In this document: positions 47,941 through 56,748 of the stretch, piece after piece | Position numbering within the stretch: the stretch's first letter is position 1 | How the letters are laid out: every line of letters starts with the position of its first letter | NCBI GenBank assembly: GCA_025655455.1 | Contig: JAHXIV010000005.1 | Span: forward strand, 47,558 to 111,557 | Direction: 5' to 3' | Length of the DNA stretch: 64,000 nucleotides | From: a gamma proteobacterium symbiont of Taylorina sp. | GTDB lineage: Bacteria; Pseudomonadota; Gammaproteobacteria; GRL18 | Translations under genes and position numbers: made by a program | Notes under the pieces: model-generated | What the model saw: only the letters and a program-made list of their open reading frames with translations | What the model was told of the DNA's origin: nothing | The model's database searches: none

Positions 47941-48824
47941 TGGACTGCAGTGATGATTTTAATTGTGGTTTTGCTCTTTGGCAGTGTTATTGCCTATAAT
48001 TTTTATAAGCAGAAAAAATGGCTGAATTTGTAGCGAACAGACCTGCACCTGAATTTCCAGTCACTGCCATGATGGTCAAAGGAGAACCATGGACTCCCGG
48101 AATTAATTCGATTGGCTTTGTTGAACCGAATCAGGGAGTTAGTTTAGAAGCAGAATTGTCTGGAAAAGTCGTTGCTATTAACTTTGAGTCAGGTCAGAGT
48201 GTCAAGTTAAATCAGGTCCTGGTTGATAAAGGGGATATTTCTAAAGAAAATTTTGATAAATCACAATCAGACTATCAGGAACTTCTTGCTCAGATTGAAG
48301 GCCTTAAAGCAACCATTGAACGTCACAATATTATTGCCCCCTTTAGTGGTACTACAGGTATTCGTAATATCCATCTAGGTCAATATCTGCAGCCAGGTGA
48401 CAAAATTACCCGCCTTGAAGATACCAGCCTTATGCGTATTCGTTTTACAATCGCTCAATCTGATATTTCCCGGATTTTTGTGGGACAATTACGATCTGGT
48501 ATGTTCACTAAGATAACGATAGTGTTACCCACAGAAGAAAAACAAATGGTGTTACCGCAAACAGCTGTAAGCTTTGCACTTTATGGAGAATCTGTTTTTG
48601 TTATTGAAGAAGTTAAAGATAAAACTGGCCAGTTATATAAAAAAGTGAAACAAGTTGTGGTCAAGGTTTCAGCTCGTATGGGAAATAAAGTCAAGATAAA
48701 CTCAGGCATTATGTCAGGTGATCAAATCGTCACTTCAGGACAAGTAAAACTGAGTAATGGTAGTCGAGTAAAAATCGTAAAAAGCGATACTCTCACCCCC
48801 CCTGCTCAATTACCAAAACTCTGA
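47941..48824 (+). pseudogene. RND efflux membrane-fusion protein, frameshifted and internally deleted
   Basis: The track ORF (48018-48824, 268 residues) starts inside the gene. The normal N-terminal anchor (KKWTAVMILIVVLLFGSVIAYNFYKQKK) lies just upstream in another frame and has no ATG. A one-base shift at the A6 run (CAGAAAAAATGG, about 48015) would join them. The barrel motifs are present (SIGFVEPNQGVSLEAELSGKVVAINFESGQSV; IIAPFSGTTGIRNIHLGQYLQPGD). VLVDKGDISKENFDKSQ shows loss of about 38 residues of the lipoyl/hairpin region compared with typical members. Probably non-functional. Confidence 0.7.
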
Positions 48825-48847
48825 TATATGAAGGTTAAGGCTTATTT

Positions 48848-51553
48848 ATGAAATTTACAGATACTTTTATACGTCGTCCGATATTGGCAACAACAATTAG
48901 TTTATTAATAGTACTGCTTGGATTATATGCATTAAAAGGGATGCAAATTCGACAGTACCCGATGATGACTAATACAGTAATCACAGTCAGTACCAGTTAT
49001 TATGGTGCCAGCGGTGAGCTAATTCAGGGCTTTATTACCCAACCACTGGAACAGGCTATAGCCCAGGCTGACAATATTGATTTTATGACCTCTCAGAGTT
49101 TTTTGGGTTCATCTGTCATTACCGTTTACATGAAACTTAATACCAATCCTGATGGTGCTGTGGCAAACATTCTGGCCAAAGTGAACAGTGTACGTTCTCA
49201 GCTGCCGCAAGAAGCAGAAGATCCCAGTGTTGCTTCTTCAACAGGTTCCTCTTCCTCATTGATCTATATTGCTTTTTCTAGTGACAGTATTAATGCCAGT
49301 CAAATTACAGATTATCTTGAACGTGTAATACGACCAAAAATGTTTACTATCAATGGTGTTTCTAATGTTAATCTAAATGGTGGCAGCGATTTTGCTATGC
49401 GGATTTGGCTTGACCCTCAGCGAATGGCTGCTTATGGACTGACTGTACCCGTGGTACTGCAAGTACTTCAGGCGAATAACTACCAGTCTGCACCGGGTCA
49501 GGCAGTGGGTTATTTTGTTCAGCTAGACATTGAAGCAGAGACCCAGGTTTACGATGTTGAAAGCCTTAAAAAGTTGGTTATTGCCAGTTACAAAGGGGCA
49601 AATGTACAACTTAAAGATATAGCCAAAGTGTCTATGGAAAAAAGTCATGATACTCTGCGAGCACAGGCGAATGGCAAAAATGCTGTTATCCTTGCCATTG
49701 ACCCTACGCCCACCGCTAATCCACTGGAAATTACGGCCTCAGTACGTGAGATGTTACCAGAGATAGAAAAAAACAAGCCTGACAGCATTCATATGGAGGT
49801 GATTTATGACTCAACTCTGGCTGCAGTCTATTCACCCATTGCACTAATGGGTGGTCTTACAGGGTCTTTGTTTAAAGAGTTTGCATTGACATTAGCGGGT
49901 TCGGTCTTTATATCAGGAATTATAGCACTGACATTATCACCAATGCTCAGTTCCAAAATACTTAAAGAACACAGCAGTCCAAATCGTTTTGAATCAATGG
50001 TTGCCCATTTTCTGGATCGCTTGACTCAATTGTATAGTCGTGCTCTTGATGCGGTATTAAATCACCGTATTGTGATTTTAGCATTTGCAATTATTGTGTT
50101 TATGGCTCTTCCTGTTTTGTTTAACTTTATCCCTTCTGAATTGGCACCTAAAGAAGATCAGGGGGCTTTCCTTATGATTGCCAAGGCACCCAGTAATGCT
50201 AATCTTGATTATATTGAACCCACTATGTCAAAGGTGACAAAGGAACTAAAATCTAAACCGGATATTCAGGCAGTTATTGCTTTATCAGGTACACCCTCAG
50301 GTAATCAGGCAACAGGGGTGGGTATTATGACACCCTGGAGTGAGCGAAGTATTAGCCAGCATGAAATGCAAAAACAATTTACTCAATATTTAAAAAATAT
50401 ACCAGAGATGTCAATTTCAGCCTTTGGTTTTCCTGAACTACCGGGAGCTTCAAGCGGATTGCCGGTTCAATTTGTAATCAATACTTCAAATGACTTTACC
50501 AGTCTCTTTCAGGTTGCTAATGATGTCTTAAAAAAAGTGAATGAAAATGCTATGTTTGTTTTTAGTGATCTTGATTTGACCTATGACTCGGGAACCATGA
50601 AGGTTCATATAGATTATGAAAAAGCGGGTGCTTATGGGATAACTATGGAAGATATTGGGGTGACATTATCAGGCATGATGAGTGACGGATATATTAGTCG
50701 AATCAATCTTCAGGGGCGTAGCTATCAGGTTATTCCTCAGGTAATACGGGAGCAGCGTCTTAACCCTGAATCACTATCACAATATTATGTTCGCTCCAGT
50801 AACGGTAAAATGCTCCCGATTTCCAGTTTAGTTGAAATTGAAGTGCTGAGTAAACCGCGAACATTGAGCCATTATAATCAAATGAATTCGGCTACTGTCA
50901 GTGCTGTGCCGGCACCAGGAAATAGCATTGGTGATGCAGTGACATTTTTTAAAAAAATAATAGCACCTGGGCTGCCCAATGGGTATAACTATGACTTTCT
51001 GGGAGAATCACGTCAATACGTAGAGGAGGGCAATGCTCTTTATGGAACCTTTGTGTTAGCTCTACTGATTGTTTATCTGGTTCTGGCGGCTCAATTTGAA
51101 AGTATGCGTGATCCTCTGGTGATCCTTGTTTCAGTTCCTTTGGCGTTAAGTGGCGCTTTGCTTGTCTTAGCCTGGGGGACATCTTCAATAAACATTTATT
51201 CCCAGGTGGGTTTAATTACTCTTATGGGATTAATTAGTAAACATGGAATTCTGATTTGTGAAGTGGCCAGAGAAAATCAATTGAATGAACATATGGATAG
51301 AATGGCTGCGGTGAAACATGCTGCACAAATTCGTCTTCGTCCTATTCTAATGACTACTGCTGCTATGGTTGCAGGTTTAATTCCATTAATGTTTGCATCG
51401 GGTGCCGGTGCGGCGAGCCGATTTAGTATTGGTGTTATTATTGTTGCCGGACTGTCAATGGGCACTTTGTTTACGCTTTTTGTTTTGCCGGTTATCTATA
51501 CATACATTGCATCAAAGCATAAAGCACTGCCAGAATTTATTGAGCAGGATTAA
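48848..51553 (+). CDS. RND efflux transporter with in-frame deletion of membrane helices
   Basis: AcrB/MexF-type inner-membrane pump gene. The product has 901 residues where about 1020 are usual. After HMEVIYDSTLAAVYS the sequence jumps straight to PIALMGGLTGSLFKEFALTLAGSVFISGI. This removes about 110 residues, including helices 2-4 and the aspartate pair of the proton relay. The partner lysine in helix 10 remains (GLISKHGILICEVARE). The frame is open throughout. It cannot be expected to pump normally. No outer-membrane channel gene is nearby. AGGTT precedes the ATG. Confidence 0.85.
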   Translation: MKFTDTFIRRPILATTISLLIVLLGLYALKGMQIRQYPMMTNTVITVSTSYYGASGELIQGFITQPLEQAIAQADNIDFMTSQSFLGSSVITVYMKLNTNPDGAVANILAKVNSVRSQLPQEAEDPSVASSTGSSSSLIYIAFSSDSINASQITDYLERVIRPKMFTINGVSNVNLNGGSDFAMRIWLDPQRMAAYGLTVPVVLQVLQANNYQSAPGQAVGYFVQLDIEAETQVYDVESLKKLVIASYKGANVQLKDIAKVSMEKSHDTLRAQANGKNAVILAIDPTPTANPLEITASVREMLPEIEKNKPDSIHMEVIYDSTLAAVYSPIALMGGLTGSLFKEFALTLAGSVFISGIIALTLSPMLSSKILKEHSSPNRFESMVAHFLDRLTQLYSRALDAVLNHRIVILAFAIIVFMALPVLFNFIPSELAPKEDQGAFLMIAKAPSNANLDYIEPTMSKVTKELKSKPDIQAVIALSGTPSGNQATGVGIMTPWSERSISQHEMQKQFTQYLKNIPEMSISAFGFPELPGASSGLPVQFVINTSNDFTSLFQVANDVLKKVNENAMFVFSDLDLTYDSGTMKVHIDYEKAGAYGITMEDIGVTLSGMMSDGYISRINLQGRSYQVIPQVIREQRLNPESLSQYYVRSSNGKMLPISSLVEIEVLSKPRTLSHYNQMNSATVSAVPAPGNSIGDAVTFFKKIIAPGLPNGYNYDFLGESRQYVEEGNALYGTFVLALLIVYLVLAAQFESMRDPLVILVSVPLALSGALLVLAWGTSSINIYSQVGLITLMGLISKHGILICEVARENQLNEHMDRMAAVKHAAQIRLRPILMTTAAMVAGLIPLMFASGAGAASRFSIGVIIVAGLSMGTLFTLFVLPVIYTYIASKHKALPEFIEQD

Positions 51554-51604
51554 ACTAAACAGGTATTATTATTTTAACGTTCCGAATTATATCGTTCTTA
51601 ACTG

Positions 51605-51943
51605 CTAAAATATTATGCGAACTTTTAGGGATTGATAGATCGATATTCCTACCAGGGTAAAACCATTATAATTACTCACCACACAATATCTTAGCTCTGA
51701 AGCTGTCATCATAAGCTGAACGAGAAGACGTTTACCAGAAATACTTCGTTTTGTATTTTCGCCTTTAAGTAAATTTAATGCCATATGTTTGATAATTTCC
51801 ATATTATGAGCACCATTCCCTCTGCGAATACGACTTTCATCTTCCCTAAATGTAACATCTAAAGTCCAATGTAATTTGTTTTCAATTCCCCAATGAGAGC
51901 GAACCACTTTTGCAAATAAATCAATACAGAAACTAGTAAACAT
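51605..51943 (-). pseudogene. ISAs1-family transposase, C-terminal remnant
   Basis: VVRSHWGIENKLHWTLDVTFREDESRIRRGNGAHNMEIIKHMALNLLK is the conserved C-terminal block of ISAs1-family (H-repeat type) transposases. Only 112 residues remain of about 370. The apparent start MFTSFCIDLFAK is an internal part. No terminal repeats were identified. It forms the right edge of the decayed efflux region. Confidence 0.82.
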
Positions 51944-52062
51944 TCTTAATCACTTGATTATCTTTAATTTTCATTTCCAGCAAGTCTCAAAAAGACACAA
52001 ATAAGTACACATTATTTCAACTTAGCCTTAACAAGTAGAAAATTAGAATAGTTTTGTATCAA

Positions 52063-52098
52063 TGTCAATTGACACTTACCTATCATAAATGTTATTTT
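52063..52098 (+). promoter_or_regulatory. probable vapBC promoter with palindromic operator
   Basis: TGTCAATTGACA (52063-52074) is a perfect 12-bp palindrome overlapping a consensus -35 box TTGACA (52069-52074). TATTTT follows after 18 bp as the -10 candidate, 35 bp before the vapB ATG. An operator over the -35 box fits autorepression by the antitoxin-toxin complex. Confidence 0.55.
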
Positions 52099-52132
52099 AC
52101 TTTATACTTATCGATAACTAAAAGGTAAAATT

Positions 52133-52363
52133 ATGATTTCAGCAAAGCTATCCAGTAAATATCAAATAGCAATTCCAAAAGCCATTAGAGAAAGTCTGGA
52201 TATCAAATCCGGGCAACAGTTCACTTTAATTACCAGAGGATCAATTATTGAAATGGTACCTATGCAATCAATTGATAATGCCAGAGGCTCTTTTTCTGAA
52301 TTTAAAACAACACAAGCAGTAAAATCAGAACAATATCGTGACAGGCAGGATAGAAATCTATGA
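52133..52363 (+). CDS. vapB: VapB-type AbrB-fold antitoxin
   Basis: The 76-residue protein has a swapped-hairpin AbrB DNA-binding domain (AKLSSKYQIAIPKAIRESLDIKSGQQFTLI) and a C-terminal toxin-binding tail (ARGSFSEFKTTQAVKSEQYRDRQ). The stop overlaps the toxin start by 4 bp (ATGA), the usual arrangement. It should neutralise the downstream PIN toxin and repress the operon. Confidence 0.88.
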   Translation: MISAKLSSKYQIAIPKAIRESLDIKSGQQFTLITRGSIIEMVPMQSIDNARGSFSEFKTTQAVKSEQYRDRQDRNL

Positions 52364-52731
52364 GCCTGGTTGATACTTGTGGATGGATTGAGTGGTTGAC
52401 CGATGGTATTCTTGCAAATAAATACAAACCTTATATGCAAGATATTGAATCCATTATTATCCCGACTTCGGTACAATTTGAATTATATAAATGGGCAAGT
52501 AGAGTTAAAAACAAACAGGAAGCCTTAAAAGTCATCGCTTTAACTGAGCAAGGAAAAGTAATACCTTTAACAACATCAATTTCCTTATTAGCTGGTGATT
52601 TGGCTTTAGAATATAAACTCACTTTTGCTGATGCTATTATTTATGCAACAGCCCAGAATGAGCAAGCTGAACTCATCACTTCGGATGATCATTTTCTTAA
52701 TTTACCTCATGTTGTTTATTTTAAGAAATAA
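52360..52731 (+). CDS. vapC: VapC-type PIN-domain toxin
   Basis: The 123-residue PIN ribonuclease has the acidic active site visible: Asp5 in MSLVDTCGWIEW, Glu in SVQFELYKWA, Asp in LTFADAIIYATA and SDDHF near the end. VapC toxins cut tRNA or rRNA. The gene overlaps vapB, and all key residues are present, so the pair looks functional. Confidence 0.9.
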   Translation: MSLVDTCGWIEWLTDGILANKYKPYMQDIESIIIPTSVQFELYKWASRVKNKQEALKVIALTEQGKVIPLTTSISLLAGDLALEYKLTFADAIIYATAQNEQAELITSDDHFLNLPHVVYFKK

Positions 52732-53065
52732 AACTCAAATTCTTATTTAAAGAAAGCAGTCTTCATTTACACGCTTTGCTGTGCTAATGCATCAATTGGC
52801 TCTATAGATACCGGGTACAGTGATATACCTTCTAAGCAGAAATTGATTAAATATTTCAATATTCAGAGACTCTCAAATGTGTGAAGTTGACCTTAAGCTG
52901 AAATTTTAGAACTTTAATATTTCCATTTTGTTTCCGTAAACCAGCCATTTAAAATATCTTCAATCTAATAATATAATGACAGAATTTTAATGCCGATTAA
53001 GAATCAAAATGCTGAGATAGACAGAATCGGTATTTCTCAATATTCATGTTTCTGTCTATTTAATG
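52732..53065. other. gene-free stretch with an inverted repeat after the tetR gene
   Basis: No gene was recognised in these 334 bp. ATAGACAGAA (53017-53026) and TTCTGTCTAT (53050-53059) form a perfect 10-bp inverted repeat just downstream of the TetR-gene stop on the minus strand, possibly a terminator. CCGATT and AATCGG (around 52993-53030) form a second, overlapping pair. A short open frame (ASIGSIDTGYSDIPSKQKLIKYFN) near 52785-52881 could be a decayed gene end. Confidence 0.5.
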
Positions 53066-53653
53066 TTAGGGGATAAAGCCACCGCCATACTCTATATGAA
53101 GAGTCTCTTTGAGTTTTTTTATTTCTTTATTCAAGAATTCCTTATCTTTAAATACATGGGTAATAACTGAAATCCCCTGTACTCTTGATAGTAATTCCAT
53201 TGCATTTTCATCGGATTGTTCAGGAGGATAATTCAGCAATAAAAATTGTTGCGTAAGCCATGATCGGAAGCGTTTAAACATTGGGAGGGTTATTTTATAA
53301 TGTATTGGTTGGTTTTTAGAAAGTTCCCCAGTTAATGTCCCCATTGGACATCCATAATATTTTAAGTTGTCTTGTTCATCTATTAACATTCCACAAAACC
53401 TGAGAAGCCTGTCAAGTGGAGCAATAATCTCCATATCCCATTGGTTAAGAAGTCCATCAATGTCTAATAGCCGTTGCTCAACAATTCCTTCAAGGATAGC
53501 CTGTTTGCTTTTAAAATGATAAGTTATATTACCTTTACTTAATTTTGTTTTATCAACGATATTAGCAATTGATGTGCTATTAAAACCTTGATGATAAAAT
53601 AGTTCATTAGCAACAGTTAAAATGCGTATTTTTGTTTCATTGCCTTGCTTCAT
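53066..53653 (-). CDS. TetR-family transcriptional regulator
   Basis: The 195-residue protein has an N-terminal TetR helix-turn-helix (TKIRILTVANELFYHQGFNSTSIANIVDKTKLSKGNITYHFKSKQAILEGIV). The helical ligand-binding domain includes YYGCPMGTLTGEL, typical of AcuR/NemR-like regulators that often have a reactive cysteine. It overlaps the peroxiredoxin-like gene by 17 bp and ends the three-gene operon. It is the likely binder of the palindrome at 55219-55248. Confidence 0.9.
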   Translation of the reverse strand: MKQGNETKIRILTVANELFYHQGFNSTSIANIVDKTKLSKGNITYHFKSKQAILEGIVEQRLLDIDGLLNQWDMEIIAPLDRLLRFCGMLIDEQDNLKYYGCPMGTLTGELSKNQPIHYKITLPMFKRFRSWLTQQFLLLNYPPEQSDENAMELLSRVQGISVITHVFKDKEFLNKEIKKLKETLHIEYGGGFIP

Positions 53654-54188
53654 ATGATTTAACCAGCTGATGTATTTCAGCTAATGGTAAATGATCTCCA
53701 ATATCATTGCCATAATAGGCACGAATAATTTTATTGTCGATACCTATTATAAAATCTGCAGGGATTCGATTTAGTTCACCTTCAACACTACCGGGTAAAT
53801 ATCTATGCTTAAGAACAGCGTCAAATACCTGTGATATTTTAATTGTCCATGCTTTAGCAAATCCAAACCACGAGCTTTCTACACCATAGAGACAATATAG
53901 TTTTTTATCTGGATCGGGTAGGACATAAAATGAAATAGATTGTTTGCCAACATATTGATTTATTTTTTCAGCAGGAGATTGAAAAACTGCAATAATATCA
54001 AGATTATCTTTAACTGCATGATAATTCTCTATCAATTCATGAATTCTTAAATTACATAAAGGACAAGATGCATAGCGGAAAAAAGCAAGTAACAACAATT
54101 TATTTCTTGGTTTAGATAAATTAAAATCTTTTCCATTCAAGCTGGTTGCTGAAAAAGTGGGAGCAAGTTCATTACTCTTTAACCTCAT
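53637..54188 (-). CDS. peroxiredoxin-like AhpC/TSA-family protein
   Basis: The 183-residue thioredoxin-fold protein has a CPLCNLR active-site motif (FFRYASCPLCNLRIHELIENY). The N-terminus is LKSNELAPTFSATSLNGKDFNLS, the usual AhpC/TSA start. It probably reduces peroxides or another electrophile. Its operon partners are an epimerase/reductase and a TetR regulator, suggesting a stress-response role. Confidence 0.83.
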   Translation of the reverse strand: MRLKSNELAPTFSATSLNGKDFNLSKPRNKLLLLAFFRYASCPLCNLRIHELIENYHAVKDNLDIIAVFQSPAEKINQYVGKQSISFYVLPDPDKKLYCLYGVESSWFGFAKAWTIKISQVFDAVLKHRYLPGSVEGELNRIPADFIIGIDNKIIRAYYGNDIGDHLPLAEIHQLVKSYEARQ

Positions 54189-54199
54189 ATCTCTTCTCC

Positions 54200-55207
54200 C
54201 TATTCCTTTACAGCCATTGACATTGGTTTTTTCTGGTACTTATGCAGTTCATTTATTTGTTCCTGCACAGAATCCTTCCAATGAATGGATGGACTATAAG
54301 CTATTATTTCACTCGCTTTTTTGTTATCTACATGAGTTTCTTCCAATAAATGAATAATACTTCTGGTGACTAAAGGTTCCCAAGGCACCAGGGGATTAAG
54401 TTTCTCCATCAACCAAGCAAAGGGATAGGCTATTGAAAAAAGCACACTAAAATGGGGAGCTGGATAATTATATTTTTGATGAATAAAATTTATCATTTCT
54501 TTAACTGTTGGCTGCTCTATACCAACAATATTAAATGCTTCATGGTTTTTCATTTGACTAGTTTTGATGGTTTGCAAAAACGCTCTGCCTATATCCCTCC
54601 CATCAATTAAAGGAATCCTTGTTTTACCACCTTTTACCCAAGGTACCAGATGAGTTTTTAATCTGGGTAGTAAAATGGGAATAATACCCACACCATAGCG
54701 CCTGCCTGTAAATATTCCTAGTCGTAAAATAACAGTTGAAAAGCCAGACGTTGCAATTTTTTTTAGTTCATTTTCTATAGCAATGACGTTACATAAATGA
54801 GGCCAAAATTTTCTGGGTATCCCTTTATTGAGTGGATTGGATGAATCAGTTGGAGCTGCTGCAGATGTTGAACTAGGAAATATAAACTGTTTAACGCCTG
54901 CTTCTTTTGCTATTTGAATCAATTGCAGGGATGGCTCAAGAAAATTGTGTTGAGATTGTTTCTTATGGTTCCAAAGTGATGTCCATGCAGCAGCATGACA
55001 AATTACATCAACATTTTTTACAAGTTCAGTGGTGTATTTTAGATCCCTTAAATCACCAACTTTCACCTCACCTTTAAAATTTTTAAGCAAATTATCTTTA
55101 TTTCTGCAGGCTACGATTAGTTCAAGTGAATCATCAAGCATTAATGATTCTAAGATATGGCTACCAACAAAACCAGTAGCACCAGTGATCAATACACGTA
55201 GTGACAT
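54200..55207 (-). CDS. NAD-dependent epimerase/dehydratase-family protein
   Basis: The 335-residue extended-SDR enzyme has a Rossmann motif (VLITGATGFVGSHILESL) and ADLRD-like DLRDLKY. The NAD-binding HAAAW region is present. The catalytic SDR region holds FPSSTSAAAPTD, but the usual YxxxK is not obvious at the expected place (RKFWPHLCNVIAIENELKK). It resembles 3-beta-HSD/dihydroflavonol-reductase-type proteins. First gene of the operon, with GGAGAG upstream of the ATG. Confidence 0.82.
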   Translation of the reverse strand: MSLRVLITGATGFVGSHILESLMLDDSLELIVACRNKDNLLKNFKGEVKVGDLRDLKYTTELVKNVDVICHAAAWTSLWNHKKQSQHNFLEPSLQLIQIAKEAGVKQFIFPSSTSAAAPTDSSNPLNKGIPRKFWPHLCNVIAIENELKKIATSGFSTVILRLGIFTGRRYGVGIIPILLPRLKTHLVPWVKGGKTRIPLIDGRDIGRAFLQTIKTSQMKNHEAFNIVGIEQPTVKEMINFIHQKYNYPAPHFSVLFSIAYPFAWLMEKLNPLVPWEPLVTRSIIHLLEETHVDNKKASEIIAYSPSIHWKDSVQEQINELHKYQKKPMSMAVKE

Positions 55208-55218
55208 AATTGCTCTCC

Positions 55219-55269
55219 ATTAAATTAGTACGACCGTACTAATTTAATCTGTTGACTCTCTAATGTCAA
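55219..55269 (-). promoter_or_regulatory. promoter and 30-bp palindromic TetR operator
   Basis: ATTAAATTAGTACG-AC-CGTACTAATTTAAT (55219-55248) is a perfect palindrome with a 2-bp centre. On the minus strand TTGACA (55264-55269) and TAAATT (55241-55246) are spaced 17 bp, a near-consensus promoter whose -10 box lies inside the palindrome. A bound regulator would block RNA polymerase. The arrangement strongly suggests autorepression by the TetR protein of this operon. Confidence 0.8.
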
Positions 55270-55790
55270 TAAATTATGAATTTAATGACTGGAAAAAATT
55301 TCAATCATATCTAGCAAAAAAGATTCAAAGCCAGATAAAAGCACAATCATGGACAAGCAATATATGGTTTAATATTGTCTTATGGGCGGGTATTGGATTT
55401 ATATTAATGTTTTTATTTAAAAAAATTAGTTACTTCCATTGGCCTACAGCATTATTTTCTGGTGGTACATTGATAGTCATTTTTATTAGTTATCTTTTTG
55501 AATTAAAAAAGCTGAGAAAAGCTTTTGCGCCAAGTGTTGATGGTTCATTTCTCGGTAATCATACATTTATAATTTCAGAAAAAGGAATTGATTCAATTGG
55601 CGATGGTTATAATTGTACCCACTCGTGGAAGAAAATTAATGAAATTTCAAGAGAAAATGGATTAATAATGCTTTTTGTCGATACAACAAATGCATATATT
55701 TTTCCTGAACATAAATTAAAAAATCCAGATGACTTTTATACATATATTAAAGAATGCAACAAGGCTTCCGAGCGGATCACTGGAACTTAG
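55263..55790 (+). CDS. YcxB-like membrane protein
   Basis: The 175-residue protein has two membrane helices (about 35-55 and 60-82). A C-terminal YcxB-like domain follows (LGNHTFIISEKGIDSIGDGYNCTHSWKKINEISRENGLIMLFVDTTNAYIFPEHKL). The start overlaps the -35 box of the divergent promoter, and no clear ribosome site is seen. The function of YcxB proteins is unknown. The 110-bp stretch after it (55791-55900) contains an imperfect stem (CTGGAAAGGTGA...TTTTACCTTGTCCCAG) and two GTTATG repeats. Confidence 0.7.
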   Translation: MSINYEFNDWKKFQSYLAKKIQSQIKAQSWTSNIWFNIVLWAGIGFILMFLFKKISYFHWPTALFSGGTLIVIFISYLFELKKLRKAFAPSVDGSFLGNHTFIISEKGIDSIGDGYNCTHSWKKINEISRENGLIMLFVDTTNAYIFPEHKLKNPDDFYTYIKECNKASERITGT

Positions 55791-55900
55791 CAATTTTAAA
55801 AAAAGTTATGAGTGTGCTGGAAAGGTGATTTTTTAATGATCTTTTACCTTGTCCCAGTACCTACTCAAGGCAAGGTTATGTGTAAGAAAGGAATTTCGTA

Positions 55901-56449
55901 ATGAGTCGTATCAAGCATGTTTTATTAACAATTGCCCTGCTATTTTCTTCAACCGTAAATGCAGGCTGGGTTGATAAGCAGGGCAACAAAATCCACGATT
56001 CAAATAATATGAAATCGGTAGGAGACCTTATAGCTCAATTGGTTATTACGGACGGTGAAGCGAAAGTATTAAAAAACTGGGGTACTCCTTCAGAAAGCGT
56101 ATACTTTCCAACTGCTGATATAATCAAAAGAAATAAAATAATTACAGCATTTATTGTGTTCGGTGGTTGCGCTGTTAACTCTAAGGGTAACTGTGATCTG
56201 AGAATGCAAATTACAGTATACCAGCCTGATGGTGCTATCTATTCAAAACTGCCTATTATGGAAGTTTGGTCAGGCAAACCAGTACCTCCAAATAAAGGCC
56301 TAGGGCTAAGCGTAGAGTATATGCGTGTCATAATTGAAAATGGCGAGCAACTTGGTAGGTATAAAGTTGATACTAAAATAATCGATAACATCAGTGGCAA
56401 TAATATGATGCTTACCTCACACTTCACGGCTGTAGATGCAATTGAGTAA
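55901..56449 (+). CDS. secreted hypothetical protein
   Basis: The 182-residue protein has a signal peptide (MSRIKHVLLTIALLFSSTVNA) and a predicted all-beta body (AFIVFGGCAVNSKGNCDLRMQITVYQPDG). Two cysteines may pair. No family is recognised. An attC-like site begins 4 bp after the stop, so it may be the first visible cassette gene. Confidence 0.65.
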   Translation: MSRIKHVLLTIALLFSSTVNAGWVDKQGNKIHDSNNMKSVGDLIAQLVITDGEAKVLKNWGTPSESVYFPTADIIKRNKIITAFIVFGGCAVNSKGNCDLRMQITVYQPDGAIYSKLPIMEVWSGKPVPPNKGLGLSVEYMRVIIENGEQLGRYKVDTKIIDNISGNNMMLTSHFTAVDAIE

Positions 56450-56452
56450 AAT

Positions 56453-56503
56453 ACATAACAATATGCTCCTGAAATTGCAGCTGTTTATTATTGAACGTTA
56501 GCC
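56453..56503 (+). repeat. attC-like recombination site 1
   Basis: ACATAAC at the left and GTTAGCC at the right fit the R''/R' boxes of integron attC sites. CAATA and TATTG extend the stem, with AAC unpaired on one side, and the whole is 51 bp. It starts just after the stop of the preceding ORF. The orientation matches plus-strand cassettes. Confidence 0.6.
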
Positions 56504-56508
56504 TCGGA

Positions 56509-56556
56509 TAAATGGCAAATGGATGGTTTGGGACGACTTCAAACATTTGCCATTTA
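56509..56556. repeat. perfect 13-bp hairpin enclosing a TGGTTTGGGACGA motif
   Basis: TAAATGGCAAATG and CATTTGCCATTTA flank a 22-nt loop that contains TGGTTTGGGACGA. The same 13-mer occurs at 61902-61914, at the same 27-bp distance from the GTTAG of an attC-like site. The rest of 56557-56748 holds no gene. Confidence 0.6.
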
Positions 56557-56748
56557 AAAATTTAATTTTACCTGTGAACGGGGCTTGATGACCTTAAGCT
56601 GTTATTACGAGTTAGTGCAAGCCAATATTATAATGCCATATAGCTGCGATTTCTAAATGCTCAAAATAGGATGAAATAAGATTCCAATAAACAATAACTG
56701 ATAATAAGTTCTTCTATAAACTTGTCAGCTATTTTCTAGAGTCATTCC

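Noticed and set aside
48000-48030. Programmed frameshift in the membrane-fusion gene
   Set aside because: The A6 run is a plausible slip site, but the lack of an upstream ATG and the second deletion make decay the simpler reading.
55791-55900. A sixth attC site before the 55901 gene
   Set aside because: A stem and two GTTATG repeats are present, but no left box ending in AAC was found at the expected place.
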